64,000 bases of DNA, from the NCBI GenBank assembly GCA_018713145.1, contig DVFP01000009.1, forward strand, positions 1-64,000, given 5' to 3'. Source of the DNA: Candidatus Scybalocola faecavium (GTDB lineage: Bacteria; Bacillota; Clostridia; Lachnospirales; Lachnospiraceae). Position 1 is the stretch's first letter. Every line of letters begins with the position of its first letter. The notes under the pieces are model-generated. The model saw only the letters and a list, made by a program, of their open reading frames with translations. It did not search any database and was not told where the DNA came from. This document shows positions 33,121-42,120 of the stretch, piece after piece. The translations under genes were made by a program, and so were the position numbers.

Positions 33121-34194
33121 TCAATCCTTCCCATGGCTTTTGCAGATAGCTTCCCACAGACCGTTTAAATAGGCCGCTCCAAGGGCCCGGTCATACAGAC
33201 CGTAGCCGGGCATAGCCTTTTCCCCCCAGATCATCCGGCCATGATCGGGACGGATAGGGCCGTCAAATCCAATGTCATAAAGAGCCTTCATAATCTCATA
33301 CATATCAAAGCTGCCATCTGAGGACAGGTGAGCTGCCTCCTCAAAATCTCCCGGGGCGTTGTGCCGCAGATTACGCACATGGGCAAAATGGATCCTGCCG
33401 GACATTGACCGGATCATTGCCGGAAGGTCGTTTTTCGGATTTGTTCCAAAAGATCCGGTACAGAAAGTGATCCCGTTGTGAGGATCATCTACCATTTTAA
33501 GAAGCCTTAAGGCATTTTCCTGATCAGTCATGATCCTTGGCAGGCCAAAAACGCTCCACGCCGGATCATCCGGGTGAATAGCCATGTAAATATCATATTT
33601 TCTGCACACCGGCATGATCTTTTCAAGAAAATATTTTAGATTTTCAAAAAGAGCTTCTTCATCCACTCCTTTGTACAGCTGAAATAATTCTTTGATTTTT
33701 TCCATCCGCTCCGGCTCCCACCCAGGCATAACAGTGCCATTCATATCACCGGAAATGGAAGAAAACATTTCCTCCGGTTTAAGAGCATCTACATCCGCCT
33801 GATGGTAAGCAAGCACAGTAGAGCCATCGGCTCTTTTTCTTGCCAGCTCTGTCCGGGTCCAGTCAAACACCGGCATAAAATTGTAACATACCAGATGAAT
33901 ATCCTCTTCCCCCAGGTTTTTCAGTGTTTCAATATAGTTTTCAATATAAAGATCCCGGTTGGGCCCGGCAGCCTTAATGTCATCATGAACATTAACGCTT
34001 TCAATCCCTGCCACATGCAGTCCGGCAGCTTCCACCTCTTCTTTCATCTGCCGTATACGCTCCCTTGTCCACACCTGCCCTGCGGGCACATCATATAATG
34101 TTGTAATCACCCCTGTCACCCCGGGGATCTGACGGATCTGCTCCAAGGTTACTGTATCAAAAGCCGAACCATACCATCTTAATGTCATTTCCAT
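33121..34194 (-). CDS. uxuA: Mannonate dehydratase
   Basis: The product has 357 residues, a TIM-barrel enzyme of the UxuA family. It starts MEMTLRWYGSAFDTVTLEQI, with VCYNFMPVFDWTRTEL near residue 105, MAIHPDDP near 205, TFCTGSFG near 245 and FAHVRNLR near 270, where the metal-binding residues lie. It removes water from mannonate to give 2-keto-3-deoxygluconate. AGAGGAG lies 10 bases before ATG 34194; a longer in-frame extension to 34314 looks untranslated. It is the first gene of the operon. Direct repeats at 34323-34353 may be its control site. Confidence 0.95.
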   Translation of the reverse strand: MEMTLRWYGSAFDTVTLEQIRQIPGVTGVITTLYDVPAGQVWTRERIRQMKEEVEAAGLHVAGIESVNVHDDIKAAGPNRDLYIENYIETLKNLGEEDIHLVCYNFMPVFDWTRTELARKRADGSTVLAYHQADVDALKPEEMFSSISGDMNGTVMPGWEPERMEKIKELFQLYKGVDEEALFENLKYFLEKIMPVCRKYDIYMAIHPDDPAWSVFGLPRIMTDQENALRLLKMVDDPHNGITFCTGSFGTNPKNDLPAMIRSMSGRIHFAHVRNLRHNAPGDFEEAAHLSSDGSFDMYEIMKALYDIGFDGPIRPDHGRMIWGEKAMPGYGLYDRALGAAYLNGLWEAICKSHGKD

Positions 34195-34322
34195 AAAAAT
34201 ATACGCTCCTCTCTGCCTGTGCTCCATCCATGACTTTCCCGCCATGGCGGATGACTTACTCACACGCTTATTACATCTGGTCTTAGTGTACCACTGTCCC
34301 TGCTGTCCGCCCATTGACCAGG

Positions 34323-34353
34323 TTGCGGTGAATATTGCAAAAATTGCGGTGAA
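34323..34353. promoter_or_regulatory. Direct repeats upstream of uxuA, possible AraC-type site
   Basis: TTGCGGTGAA occurs at 34323-34332 and again at 34344-34353, exactly 21 bases apart. The piece 34335-34350, read on the minus strand as ACCGCAATTTTTGCAA, recurs with two changes at 35012-35027 upstream of uidA. The rest of 34195-34539 holds the repeat copy at 34412 and nothing else I recognise. Confidence 0.5.
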
Positions 34354-34411
34354 AGGAAAATCGCCTGTGATTCGGATCCGTACTATTTTACTGCATAATT
34401 TTCCATGGGGT

Positions 34412-34465
34412 TTCGGCTACCATTGGCAAAATGTGAATTAGGGCCTCATTTTCCATCTAAAACTC
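34412..34465. repeat. Dispersed copy of the 53-bp repeat
   Basis: This stretch starts TTCGGCTACCATTGGCAAAA and continues with ATTAGGGCCT, matching unit 2 of the tandem array at 19579-19631 over most of its length. A TACG-type next unit starts at 34466 and fades out. Confidence 0.6.
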
Positions 34466-34539
34466 TACGCCGCCAGGGAGAAAATATGCTATACTTTTAC
34501 TATACAAGCAACGAAGCAATCTTAACGAGAGGGATCATA

Positions 34540-34953
34540 ATGAAAAAATATATGTTTTTTTTAGTCAGCATGATGATGGGTATTCTTCTCTCTGCCTGCA
34601 TGTTCACCAAGAAAGCTGACCCCATTGTTTTACCCGAGGCGAACGATATAATCTCCATTTCTGTTTCTGACGAGAACGCAGCGGCAACTTGCACAGACAA
34701 AGAACAGATTGGAGAAATCCTGTCTATTCTAATGGACATGGAGCCGACCTCAAAATTAAGCGTAAATGATTTTCCTAATGTTAATGATTATATAAAAATT
34801 GATTTTAATTGTTCAGATGATACTGTAAACACACTGTTCTTCTACAAGGAAAACAAAACAGAATATGTAGAGGAGCCATACCGGGGAATATACATTCCAG
34901 CTCCTGCTCTTAATACGATTATCGGAGATTTACTAAATGGAGCTGGCAGCTGA
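34540..34953 (+). CDS. DUF5301-like lipoprotein
   Basis: The product has 137 residues. A lipoprotein signal peptide ends in LLSAC (Cys20), so it should be anchored outside the membrane. The mature part (EANDIISISVSD, NDFPNVNDYIKIDFN, FFYKENKTEYVEEPYRGIY) resembles DUF5301, a small beta-rich domain of unknown role in Firmicutes. GAGAGGGATC precedes ATG 34540. Its base composition is more AT-rich than its neighbours. It stands alone between uxuA and uidA and seems unrelated to glucuronide use. Confidence 0.7.
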   Translation: MKKYMFFLVSMMMGILLSACMFTKKADPIVLPEANDIISISVSDENAAATCTDKEQIGEILSILMDMEPTSKLSVNDFPNVNDYIKIDFNCSDDTVNTLFFYKENKTEYVEEPYRGIYIPAPALNTIIGDLLNGAGS

Positions 34954-35011
34954 TGTTTCTTATACTAACAAGATGGGGAAAATTACCTCCGTTATCCTAA
35001 TTTCTCTCCCT

Positions 35012-35077
35012 ACCGCAACTTCTGCAAACTTTTTTCATATTTTTGCAATGGCAACCACCCCCATCTTATGCCATAAT
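35012..35077 (+). promoter_or_regulatory. uidA promoter with upstream control motif
   Basis: The likely promoter is TGGCAA (35049-35054), 17 bases, CATAAT (35072-35077). ACCGCAACTTCTGCAA at 35012-35027 matches the uxuA upstream motif at 14 of 16 places, and a TTTTGCAAT block at 35041-35049 abuts the -35 box. Two activator sites, one upstream and one at -35, would suit an AraC regulator. The leader (35104-35141) forms a nested hairpin: CTGAGCA/TGCTCAG around GCGTGC/GCACGC. Confidence 0.5.
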
Positions 35078-35185
35078 GTATATATGAAAGCCCCAGACGG
35101 CGGCTGAGCAGCAGGGCGTGCTTGCACGCAATGATGCTCAGACATTTGCCAGCAAGCAGAAAAAATTTAGGGAGGTTTGATCACT

Positions 35186-36985
35186 ATGCTTTATCCAATT
35201 TTAACAGATTCCCGCTGTGTCATGGATTTAAGCGGAACATGGGAATTTAAAAGAGACGCCGAAGGGAAAGGCTTTGAAGAAAAATGGTACGCATCATCTC
35301 TGGACGATGCCATTCCAATGCCGGTTCCTGCCTCTTATAATGATATTACTGAAGATGAACAGCTTAGAGAGCATTACGGGTGGGTATTTTACCAGAGAAA
35401 TGTATCTGTTCCAGCCATTTACCGGTCGCAGCGGGTTATGCTGCGCATGGAGGCAGTGACCCACAAAGCAAAAGTTTACTGGAATGACCAGTTTATCTGT
35501 GAACACAAAGGCGGTTTTCTTCCTTTTGAGGCTGAGATCACACCGTACATAAAAGATGGTGAAAACCGTCTCACCATTGCTGTAGATAACCGTATTGACC
35601 GGACAACCCTGCCGGTAGGCGGAGATGCTCCTATGCACGCCCAGGGAGAAAATACGGTTCAAAAACACAATTACCCCAGATTTGACTTTTTTAATTACTG
35701 CGGTATTACCCGCCCGGTAAAAATATATACGACTCCAAAGAAATATATTGAAGATGTGACCCTGATCCCATCCATCTCCGGCACTGACGGTATGATTGAC
35801 TACAGCGTACAGGTTTCTGACAGCCAGCTTCCGGTATGTGTCAAAGTGTTTGATAAAAACGGCGTCCAGGCAGGGACCAACAGCGGTGCCAAGGGACAGA
35901 TCGTGATCCCCAACGCCCACTTGTGGATGCCTGGAGAGGGATACCTTTATCAGGTTCAGGTGACTGCCGGAGAGGATACTTATACCCTTCCTTTCGGCAT
36001 CCGCACTGTAAAAGTCGATGGAGCACGTTTTCTTATCAACGGCCGCCCCTTCTATTTTAAAGGTTACGGAAAACATGAGGATACCTTTCCCAATGGCCGC
36101 GGGTTTAATCCGGTGATGAACGCCAAGGATCTGAGTCTTATGAAATGGCAGGGCGCCAACAGCTTCCGCACAAGCCACTATCCTTACAGCGAAGAAATGA
36201 TGCGCCTGTGCGACCGGGAAGGTATCGTTGTTATTGATGAAACTCCAGCCGTTGGCGTGAATCTGAAATTTGGCGGAGGCATTTCCCCGCTTCAAAAAGA
36301 AGCCTTTACTTTTAGGCCCTATGAAGAAGGAGGTATCGGAACCTTTGAACATCACAAAGAGGTGATCCGAGAGCTGATCCGAAGAGATAAAAACCACGCC
36401 TGCGTTGTTATGTGGAGCCTGGCAAACGAACCGGATTCTGACAGCGATGGGGCCTATGAATATTTTAAACCGTTATTTGACCTGGCAAGGAGCCTGGATC
36501 CCCAAAAACGTCCCTGCACTATGGTCAGCATGCAGGTGGCTCACTGGAAAGAAGATGTAACTCTTCGCTTATCCGATGTGATCTGTCTTAACCGGTACTA
36601 TGGATGGTACAGTTTTTGCGGAGAATTAAAAGAAGCTCAGAAAGCTTTAAGAGAAGAACTGGAATGGTGGAACGCCCAGGACCGCCCCATTATGATGACC
36701 GAATACGGCGCTGATACTGTGGCCGGTCTGCGGGACAGCACACCGGTAATGTTTACGGAAGAATATCAGGTGGAATATTACAAAATGTACCATGAAGTTT
36801 TTGATACTTTGGATCACTTTGTTGGTGAACAGGCATGGAACTTTGCCGACTTTGCCACCTGCCAGGGAACCGGCCGTGTCCAGGGCAACAAAAAAGGAAT
36901 TTTTACAAGAGACCGCCGTCCGAAAATGGCAGCTCATTACTTTAAAGAGCGGTGGGAAAAGATTCCGGATTTTGATTACAAATAA
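35186..36985 (+). CDS. uidA: Beta-glucuronidase (GH2)
   Basis: The product has 599 residues, colinear with E. coli GUS. The N-terminal jelly roll and Ig-like domain are followed by a TIM barrel with acid/base Glu415 in WSLANEPDSD and nucleophile Glu506 in MMTEYGADT. The glucuronate-reading motif Asn568-Lys-Lys570 lies in QGNKKGIFTRDRRPK, which separates it from beta-galactosidases. The loop after AVGVNL is about 29 residues, as in loop-1 type gut enzymes that act on small glucuronides. It has no signal peptide, so it works in the cytosol on imported substrates. ATG 35186 follows AGGGAGG. The product feeds the uxaC-uxuB-uxuA-kdgK-eda pathway. Confidence 0.95.
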   Translation: MLYPILTDSRCVMDLSGTWEFKRDAEGKGFEEKWYASSLDDAIPMPVPASYNDITEDEQLREHYGWVFYQRNVSVPAIYRSQRVMLRMEAVTHKAKVYWNDQFICEHKGGFLPFEAEITPYIKDGENRLTIAVDNRIDRTTLPVGGDAPMHAQGENTVQKHNYPRFDFFNYCGITRPVKIYTTPKKYIEDVTLIPSISGTDGMIDYSVQVSDSQLPVCVKVFDKNGVQAGTNSGAKGQIVIPNAHLWMPGEGYLYQVQVTAGEDTYTLPFGIRTVKVDGARFLINGRPFYFKGYGKHEDTFPNGRGFNPVMNAKDLSLMKWQGANSFRTSHYPYSEEMMRLCDREGIVVIDETPAVGVNLKFGGGISPLQKEAFTFRPYEEGGIGTFEHHKEVIRELIRRDKNHACVVMWSLANEPDSDSDGAYEYFKPLFDLARSLDPQKRPCTMVSMQVAHWKEDVTLRLSDVICLNRYYGWYSFCGELKEAQKALREELEWWNAQDRPIMMTEYGADTVAGLRDSTPVMFTEEYQVEYYKMYHEVFDTLDHFVGEQAWNFADFATCQGTGRVQGNKKGIFTRDRRPKMAAHYFKERWEKIPDFDYK

Positions 36986-36994
36986 AACGATAGA

Positions 36995-37031
36995 CAGCCA
37001 GCTCTGTACACCATAAGTGCAGAGCTGGCTG
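36995..37031. terminator. Hairpin between uidA and the AraC gene
   Basis: Perfect 12-bp stem CAGCCAGCTCTG with a 13-base loop between two convergent genes. T-runs are poor. Confidence 0.6.
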
Positions 37032-37066
37032 AAGCGTAAAGACCGCCCCTCAAAACCTTCCCCCTA

Positions 37067-37942
37067 TTACTTCCCTACCTCTTTTTCCATTTCTTCCCGA
37101 TATTCCTTTGGGGACATACCGTAAGTCTTTTTAAACAGCCGGAAAAAAGATGAGTAATTGGCAAAGCCAAACATTGCCGCGATCTCCTCTAAAGATTTTT
37201 GAGTGAGAAGGGCATTTTTACAGGCTTCAATCCGCTTTTGTATCATATACTGATGGATGGAAATCCCCATGCTCTCCTTGAAAATATGGGAAATATAATA
37301 TTTATTCATCGAAAAAAATCCTGCAATATCTTCTAAAGTCAAAGGCTCGCTTAAATGCTCTTCCACATATGTACATATTCTGGCACGAAGTGTGGCCGGC
37401 CCGGCGCTGCCTCCATTTTCTTTTTCGTAGACAGACCGGGAAATGGAAAGAAGAACCGACTGGAGCAGTAAAGATAAAGATACATTTTTCCCAAAACGTT
37501 CCTCATTCTTTTCCCGGATCATCTGAAAAATCTTGTTCTGAAGGTCATTAAACAGCACCGGATCCACAGTCAGAACCGGATCCAGCCCTTGGGGATCCCT
37601 CTCAAACAGATACGCAAACGCCTGCTCATGGGCAAAGCATTTTTCATAATAATCTTTGTGGATCCATAAGACAAACCGCCGATAAGGGGTCTTAGGATCA
37701 ATAAATGAAGGAAAATGACATATTCCCGGCGGAATCAGCACAATATCTCCCGGATGGACTCGAAAAGCGTTTTCCCCCAAGGTCATTTCCACGTTTCCTT
37801 CCAGAAAAAAGTACAGCTCATAAAACCCGTGCTGATGAGGCTCGACGCCCCGCACAGGATGATCCCTATAGTAATACAGCTCATAGGATTGACTCAGCAT
37901 ATATTGCCGGTATAAAAACTTTGTACTGTCCGGCTGTTTCAT
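37067..37942 (-). CDS. AraC family regulator with cupin sensor domain
   Basis: The product has 291 residues. The N-terminal cupin domain carries HQHGFYELYFFLEG near residue 36 and HPGDIVLIPPGICHFPSF near 65. The C-terminal AraC domain has two HTH motifs, LEDIAGFFSMNKYYISHIFKE near 205 and LEEIAAMFGFANYSSFFRLFKK near 255, and ends KTYGMSPKEYREE. GAGGTGACGG precedes ATG 37942. It is convergent with uidA and is the only regulator in the glucuronide region, so it probably senses a glucuronide or uronate and activates uidA and uxuA. The link is inference. Confidence 0.88.
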   Translation of the reverse strand: MKQPDSTKFLYRQYMLSQSYELYYYRDHPVRGVEPHQHGFYELYFFLEGNVEMTLGENAFRVHPGDIVLIPPGICHFPSFIDPKTPYRRFVLWIHKDYYEKCFAHEQAFAYLFERDPQGLDPVLTVDPVLFNDLQNKIFQMIREKNEERFGKNVSLSLLLQSVLLSISRSVYEKENGGSAGPATLRARICTYVEEHLSEPLTLEDIAGFFSMNKYYISHIFKESMGISIHQYMIQKRIEACKNALLTQKSLEEIAAMFGFANYSSFFRLFKKTYGMSPKEYREEMEKEVGK

Positions 37943-37974
37943 TTTCCGTCACCTCGTTCCTTATTGTTAACAAT

Positions 37975-38199
37975 TCAGAACGGCCCATCTTCCCGTCCTG
38001 AACTGTTATTTTTATCCTTTTGCATCTTTTTCTTCTTTGCCACCAGGCCGCCGATCCGCCCGGTTTCTCTGGCAGTTAAAGACTGCCAGCCATCCCGCAT
38101 GACCTGTTCAAAAACTCCAAGTTCCGCGGCCACCTCATATTTCAGCAGATCTTCCGGCCCCAGCTTTGACAGATCGATCTTCTTTTTTGTTTTAGGCAC
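37975..38199 (-). CDS. Small acid-soluble spore protein, alpha/beta type
   Basis: The product has 74 residues. LLKYEVAAELGV (20-31) is the first SASP block with the spore protease site, and SLTARETGRIGG (40-51) is the second. Such proteins coat DNA in the spore and protect it from UV and heat. The Lys-rich end is longer than usual. The start is GTG at 38199 after AAAGGAAG. It lies 32 bases upstream of the AraC gene in the same direction; no clear sigma-G promoter was identified. Confidence 0.82.
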   Translation of the reverse strand: MPKTKKKIDLSKLGPEDLLKYEVAAELGVFEQVMRDGWQSLTARETGRIGGLVAKKKKMQKDKNNSSGREDGPF

Positions 38200-38331
38200 A
38201 CATGGTCACTTCCTTTAACTTCCGTTCTTACGGTCTGGCAGCATCACAGGCTTTTTTTGCCTGTCCACGATTTCTATGCCCCGCAGGCCTGCCTGCCAGT
38301 TCACCATCAGTATGCCCGTTTATGGCCTCTT

Positions 38332-41300
38332 TTAAACCCAAATTTCCTTTCCCAGTCCAAGGGAATAGATGATCTTTTCTTTTACCGTTACCCCGGTGAT
38401 CTGCTCCAGGGCAAGGGCATAATAATCCAGCTGGGCCTTATATTTTTTCACAAGGCTCTCCCCGTTATCGGGAACATAGTCGGTTTTATAATCCACGATG
38501 ACCGCCTGGCCGTCCTCTATGAACCATGCGTCAATAATCCCCTGGATCAGCACCATATCCTTTTCGTCACCGATTCCGTGGACTTTTGAAGGAGAAACAC
38601 CCATAACAAACTGTTTTTCCCGGTACAAAGCCCCGTCCTCCTTTGCCTTAGCCATACGCCGTGCAGTTTGTGACCGGGCAAACTGATAAAGTCCCGGCAC
38701 ATACACTAAGGAAGCGCCATATTCACTGATCAGTCCCCCAGATGTCAGACGATGAATCAGGGCATACACATCCTTTTGGGAATGGATCAAAGCAATATCC
38801 ATCCGCTCCAGTATCTTATGCACCGTAGTTCCCCGAAGCGCAGCCCGTTCCATGCGTTCCTGGCGGGTAAGCTCTCCAACAGGAGATACTTCCCCGGGTT
38901 CTGTCTCAATTTCCCGCTCCGCATCATACAAAAAGCTGGTCTCATCAGTCTCTTCTTCCAGACCGGCATCCATCTGGCTCATACGCTTTAATTCGGAGAC
39001 CGACATTTTCATATGTAGCCCCCGTTCATTTATAAAAGGATACTCCCATTTTAAATAGTCATCCATGACCTGGTGCATTTCCGGAAGATAAACCCGGTCC
39101 TGATCCCAGTGGTCTAAAATCTCCCGCTTTAAGACGCCCTGACCCCCCTTATGAGCAACAGCCGCAAAAATCTCTCCGGCGCAGACCTGGCGGATAGCAA
39201 TGCTTACATCTGCCTCATAGTCCGGATGAAAAACAGGGCTTTTAATTCCGTAGGACTCTAGCAGATCATGAGCGCTTCGGTGATATAAAAGCACAGGCAT
39301 GATCCAGTCCAGAAAGCTTTTGGCACTTTGGCGGACATTAAAGGGGAGAAGTCCCCGCCCCCGCTGGGACATCCACCGGCTTAAGCTCTTTGACATGTCC
39401 GCTACATAACCGGTAAGCACAAGCATTTCCCGGGCACGGGTAAGGGCCACATAAAGGACCCTCAGTTCTTCCCCAAGATTTTCCAGCACGGTTTTTGCTG
39501 CCAGGATCTTTTTCTGGATGGTCGGGGCCTTTAGCCGCCATTTTGTGTCGATCACATCCGGGCCGAAACCAAAGTCTGCATGGATCAGCAGAGAGCTTCG
39601 GGCATCCTGCTGATTAAAAGACTTGCCAAGCCCGGACACAAACACAATAGGATATTCCAGTCCTTTACTTTTATGGATACTCATAATGCGCACCGTATCC
39701 TCATAGCCATTGCCTGCCGCCGCCTCGCCAAAGTCCACCTCATACTGCTTCAGCCGCTCAATATACCGGGAAAAGTTAAACAATCCCTGATAACTTGTTT
39801 TCTCATAATCCACAGCTTTTTCCACCAGCATATCCAGATTTGCCCGCCGCTTCTGTCCCCCGGGCATAGCGCTGGCACAGGCATAATAGCCGGTCACATC
39901 ATAAACCTTTAAGATCAGCTCATGAACCGGGGTAAATGCTACCCACCTGCGCAGCTGTGAAAGCATATTCATAAAACTTTGCAGTTTTTCCCTCACACAC
40001 CGGATCATCTCAAGAGGATAATATTCCTGCAAAAACAAGGTGCTGTCCTCCTTAAGAAAAGTCTGGCACTCATCATACAGATCATGGCTGCCGCTGCTGC
40101 CCGGCCCGTAAACGCCGGAAACCATAGCCAGTTCTTCATCCGTCAGTCCGCCTATGGGGGACTTTAAAACTGCCGCCAGGGGAATATCCTGACGGGGATT
40201 ATCGATAACATTGAGACAGGCTAAAACCACTCGGATTTCCGGGGCGGAGAAAAAGCCGGTGACAGTTTCTGCCTGGGCGCTGATATTTTCCTCCCCAAGA
40301 ACCTTTACAAAAGTATCAGCCCAGCCGGACATGGTGCGAAGCAGGATCACAATATCCCCATACCTGGCCGGACGAAATTCTCCGGTTTCCTTATCTGTTA
40401 CATGAAAGGGATGAGGTCCCTCCACCATTTCCCGGATACGCAGGGCCACAGCCCCCGCCTCCAGCTCTCTTGACGTTTTCTCTTTGTATGCATCACTGTT
40501 TTCCTCATCTTCACCGCCAACTTCATCTCCCGGGGTGACTAAAAGCACCTGGGCATGATCCGGGTACAGCGTGTCTGGATCTTCCGGGGAGGGAAAAACA
40601 GCTCCTGCATATAAGGCCGCATCTTTGGTATAATCAATATCTCCCAGATCCCGGGCCATCAGCCGGTAAAAAAGGAAATTTACAAAATCCAGGACCACAG
40701 GGCGGCTTCGGAAATTTTTATGAAGCTCAATGCGGTGATATTTTTCACCCATATCCGGATAAGACTCATACTTTTCCATAAACAGTTCCGGCCTGGCCAG
40801 GCGGAACTTGTAAATACTCTGCTTTACATCCCCCACCATAAACATATTGGGCTTTCCCTGGCGCTCCCGGGAAATACTTGTAAGTATAGTCTCCTGAACC
40901 TGGTTGCTGTCCTGATACTCATCAATCAGTATTTCAAAATATTGTTCAGACAGCTCCAGGGCAGCCGGTGACGGCGCCAATGTCCCATCCGCCTCGGGAA
41001 CAGTGAGAATATCCAGGGCAAAGTGCTCCAAATCCCCAAAATCCACCATATTTTTAGCCGCCTTGGCCTCCTGATAGTCCCGGGAAAATTCCATCACCAG
41101 CCGGGTCAGTGTTTCCATCTGGGGCAGCATCCGCTTAAGCTGGGCTGCCCCGGTGTTGCCATCCTTTGAAAAATAGTCGGATCTTAGCTGATTTAAAGTA
41201 TCCTTCACAAAAGTACGGATAGCTTTGACCTGCTCCTTTTTTTCCGGATCCGCATCCGGCATTTTCTTTCTGGACAGGGCCATAAACGACAGGTCCGATA

Positions 41301-42120
41301 AAAGGTCATGATAATCATCAAAAGTGCGGCATGCCTTAAGCCCCTCCACTTTTCTCTGGTCTGCTGCCAGCATTTCCTCATAAAACACCGGTCCGTCCGG
41401 CTCCCGGCATAAAGCCAGGCCCATTTCCAGAGCATCCTCCATTTCTTCTACAAGCTTCCTAACATAATCCATTAAAAACCGGACAGAAGGCAGGCTGGAA
41501 AGTTCCTTTGCATCCTCAACCCGGAAGCTTTTCAGACAGTCCTCCAGCCATTTCTCCGGCTGAGGATAGCTGCGGGAATACTCATAGACCTGAAGGATCA
41601 GTTCTTCAATGCCCTTATCCATTTTCCCTTTGGCAAAACACTCAACAAATTCCAGAAAGTCCGGATCCTCTTCTTCATAATGGCGTTCCATCAGGCTGGC
41701 CGCCACATCGCCCCGCATGAGCGTCAATTCAGTCTCCTCACCGATGCGAAAGGCAGGGTCTACATCAATCTCATTAAAATGGGTTCGGATCACCTGAAGG
41801 CAGAAGCTGTGGATGGTCATGATCTGCGCACTGCCCATAGACGCCAGCTGCCGGGCCACATGGTCGTTTTCCGGGTCCTCCTCCAGGCTTTTTAACAGAC
41901 GGTCCTCCACACGCTCCTTCATTTCCGCCGCAGCAGCATTGGTAAAGGTGACTACCAGAAGATTGTCCATATTTAAAGGATGCTGCCGGTCAGTAAGCAG
42001 GGTAAAGATCCGCTCAACCAGCACTGCCGTTTTTCCGGAGCCGGCTGCAGCAGATACTAAAATATTTCCATTCCGCTCCCAGATCGCCTTTTTTTGTTCA
42101 TCCGTCCACTGAGCTGCCAT
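38332..42120 (-). CDS. addA: ATP-dependent helicase/nuclease subunit A
   Basis: The product has 1262 residues, a UvrD-type helicase fused to a RecB-type nuclease. It starts WTDEQKKAIWERNGNILVSAAAGSGKTAVLVERI with Walker A AGSGKT. EILIDEYQDSNQVQ near 400 is the DExx motif, and MSIHKSKGLEYPIVFVSGL near 830 and VLYVALTRAREMLVLTG near 910 are later helicase motifs. The nuclease site is in VQGIIDAWFIEDGQAVIVDYKTDYV near 1195-1215 (D-x-K). With AddB it processes double-strand breaks for RecA. The start overlaps the addB end by 23 bases; GGAGGTGAAGGGGC precedes ATG 42120. Confidence 0.95.
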   Translation of the reverse strand: MAAQWTDEQKKAIWERNGNILVSAAAGSGKTAVLVERIFTLLTDRQHPLNMDNLLVVTFTNAAAAEMKERVEDRLLKSLEEDPENDHVARQLASMGSAQIMTIHSFCLQVIRTHFNEIDVDPAFRIGEETELTLMRGDVAASLMERHYEEEDPDFLEFVECFAKGKMDKGIEELILQVYEYSRSYPQPEKWLEDCLKSFRVEDAKELSSLPSVRFLMDYVRKLVEEMEDALEMGLALCREPDGPVFYEEMLAADQRKVEGLKACRTFDDYHDLLSDLSFMALSRKKMPDADPEKKEQVKAIRTFVKDTLNQLRSDYFSKDGNTGAAQLKRMLPQMETLTRLVMEFSRDYQEAKAAKNMVDFGDLEHFALDILTVPEADGTLAPSPAALELSEQYFEILIDEYQDSNQVQETILTSISRERQGKPNMFMVGDVKQSIYKFRLARPELFMEKYESYPDMGEKYHRIELHKNFRSRPVVLDFVNFLFYRLMARDLGDIDYTKDAALYAGAVFPSPEDPDTLYPDHAQVLLVTPGDEVGGEDEENSDAYKEKTSRELEAGAVALRIREMVEGPHPFHVTDKETGEFRPARYGDIVILLRTMSGWADTFVKVLGEENISAQAETVTGFFSAPEIRVVLACLNVIDNPRQDIPLAAVLKSPIGGLTDEELAMVSGVYGPGSSGSHDLYDECQTFLKEDSTLFLQEYYPLEMIRCVREKLQSFMNMLSQLRRWVAFTPVHELILKVYDVTGYYACASAMPGGQKRRANLDMLVEKAVDYEKTSYQGLFNFSRYIERLKQYEVDFGEAAAGNGYEDTVRIMSIHKSKGLEYPIVFVSGLGKSFNQQDARSSLLIHADFGFGPDVIDTKWRLKAPTIQKKILAAKTVLENLGEELRVLYVALTRAREMLVLTGYVADMSKSLSRWMSQRGRGLLPFNVRQSAKSFLDWIMPVLLYHRSAHDLLESYGIKSPVFHPDYEADVSIAIRQVCAGEIFAAVAHKGGQGVLKREILDHWDQDRVYLPEMHQVMDDYLKWEYPFINERGLHMKMSVSELKRMSQMDAGLEEETDETSFLYDAEREIETEPGEVSPVGELTRQERMERAALRGTTVHKILERMDIALIHSQKDVYALIHRLTSGGLISEYGASLVYVPGLYQFARSQTARRMAKAKEDGALYREKQFVMGVSPSKVHGIGDEKDMVLIQGIIDAWFIEDGQAVIVDYKTDYVPDNGESLVKKYKAQLDYYALALEQITGVTVKEKIIYSLGLGKEIWV

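Noticed and set aside
35294..36397. Long antisense reading frame within uidA (367 codons)
   Set aside because: It lies wholly opposite a clear GH2 gene, has no ribosome binding site and no recognisable protein pattern.
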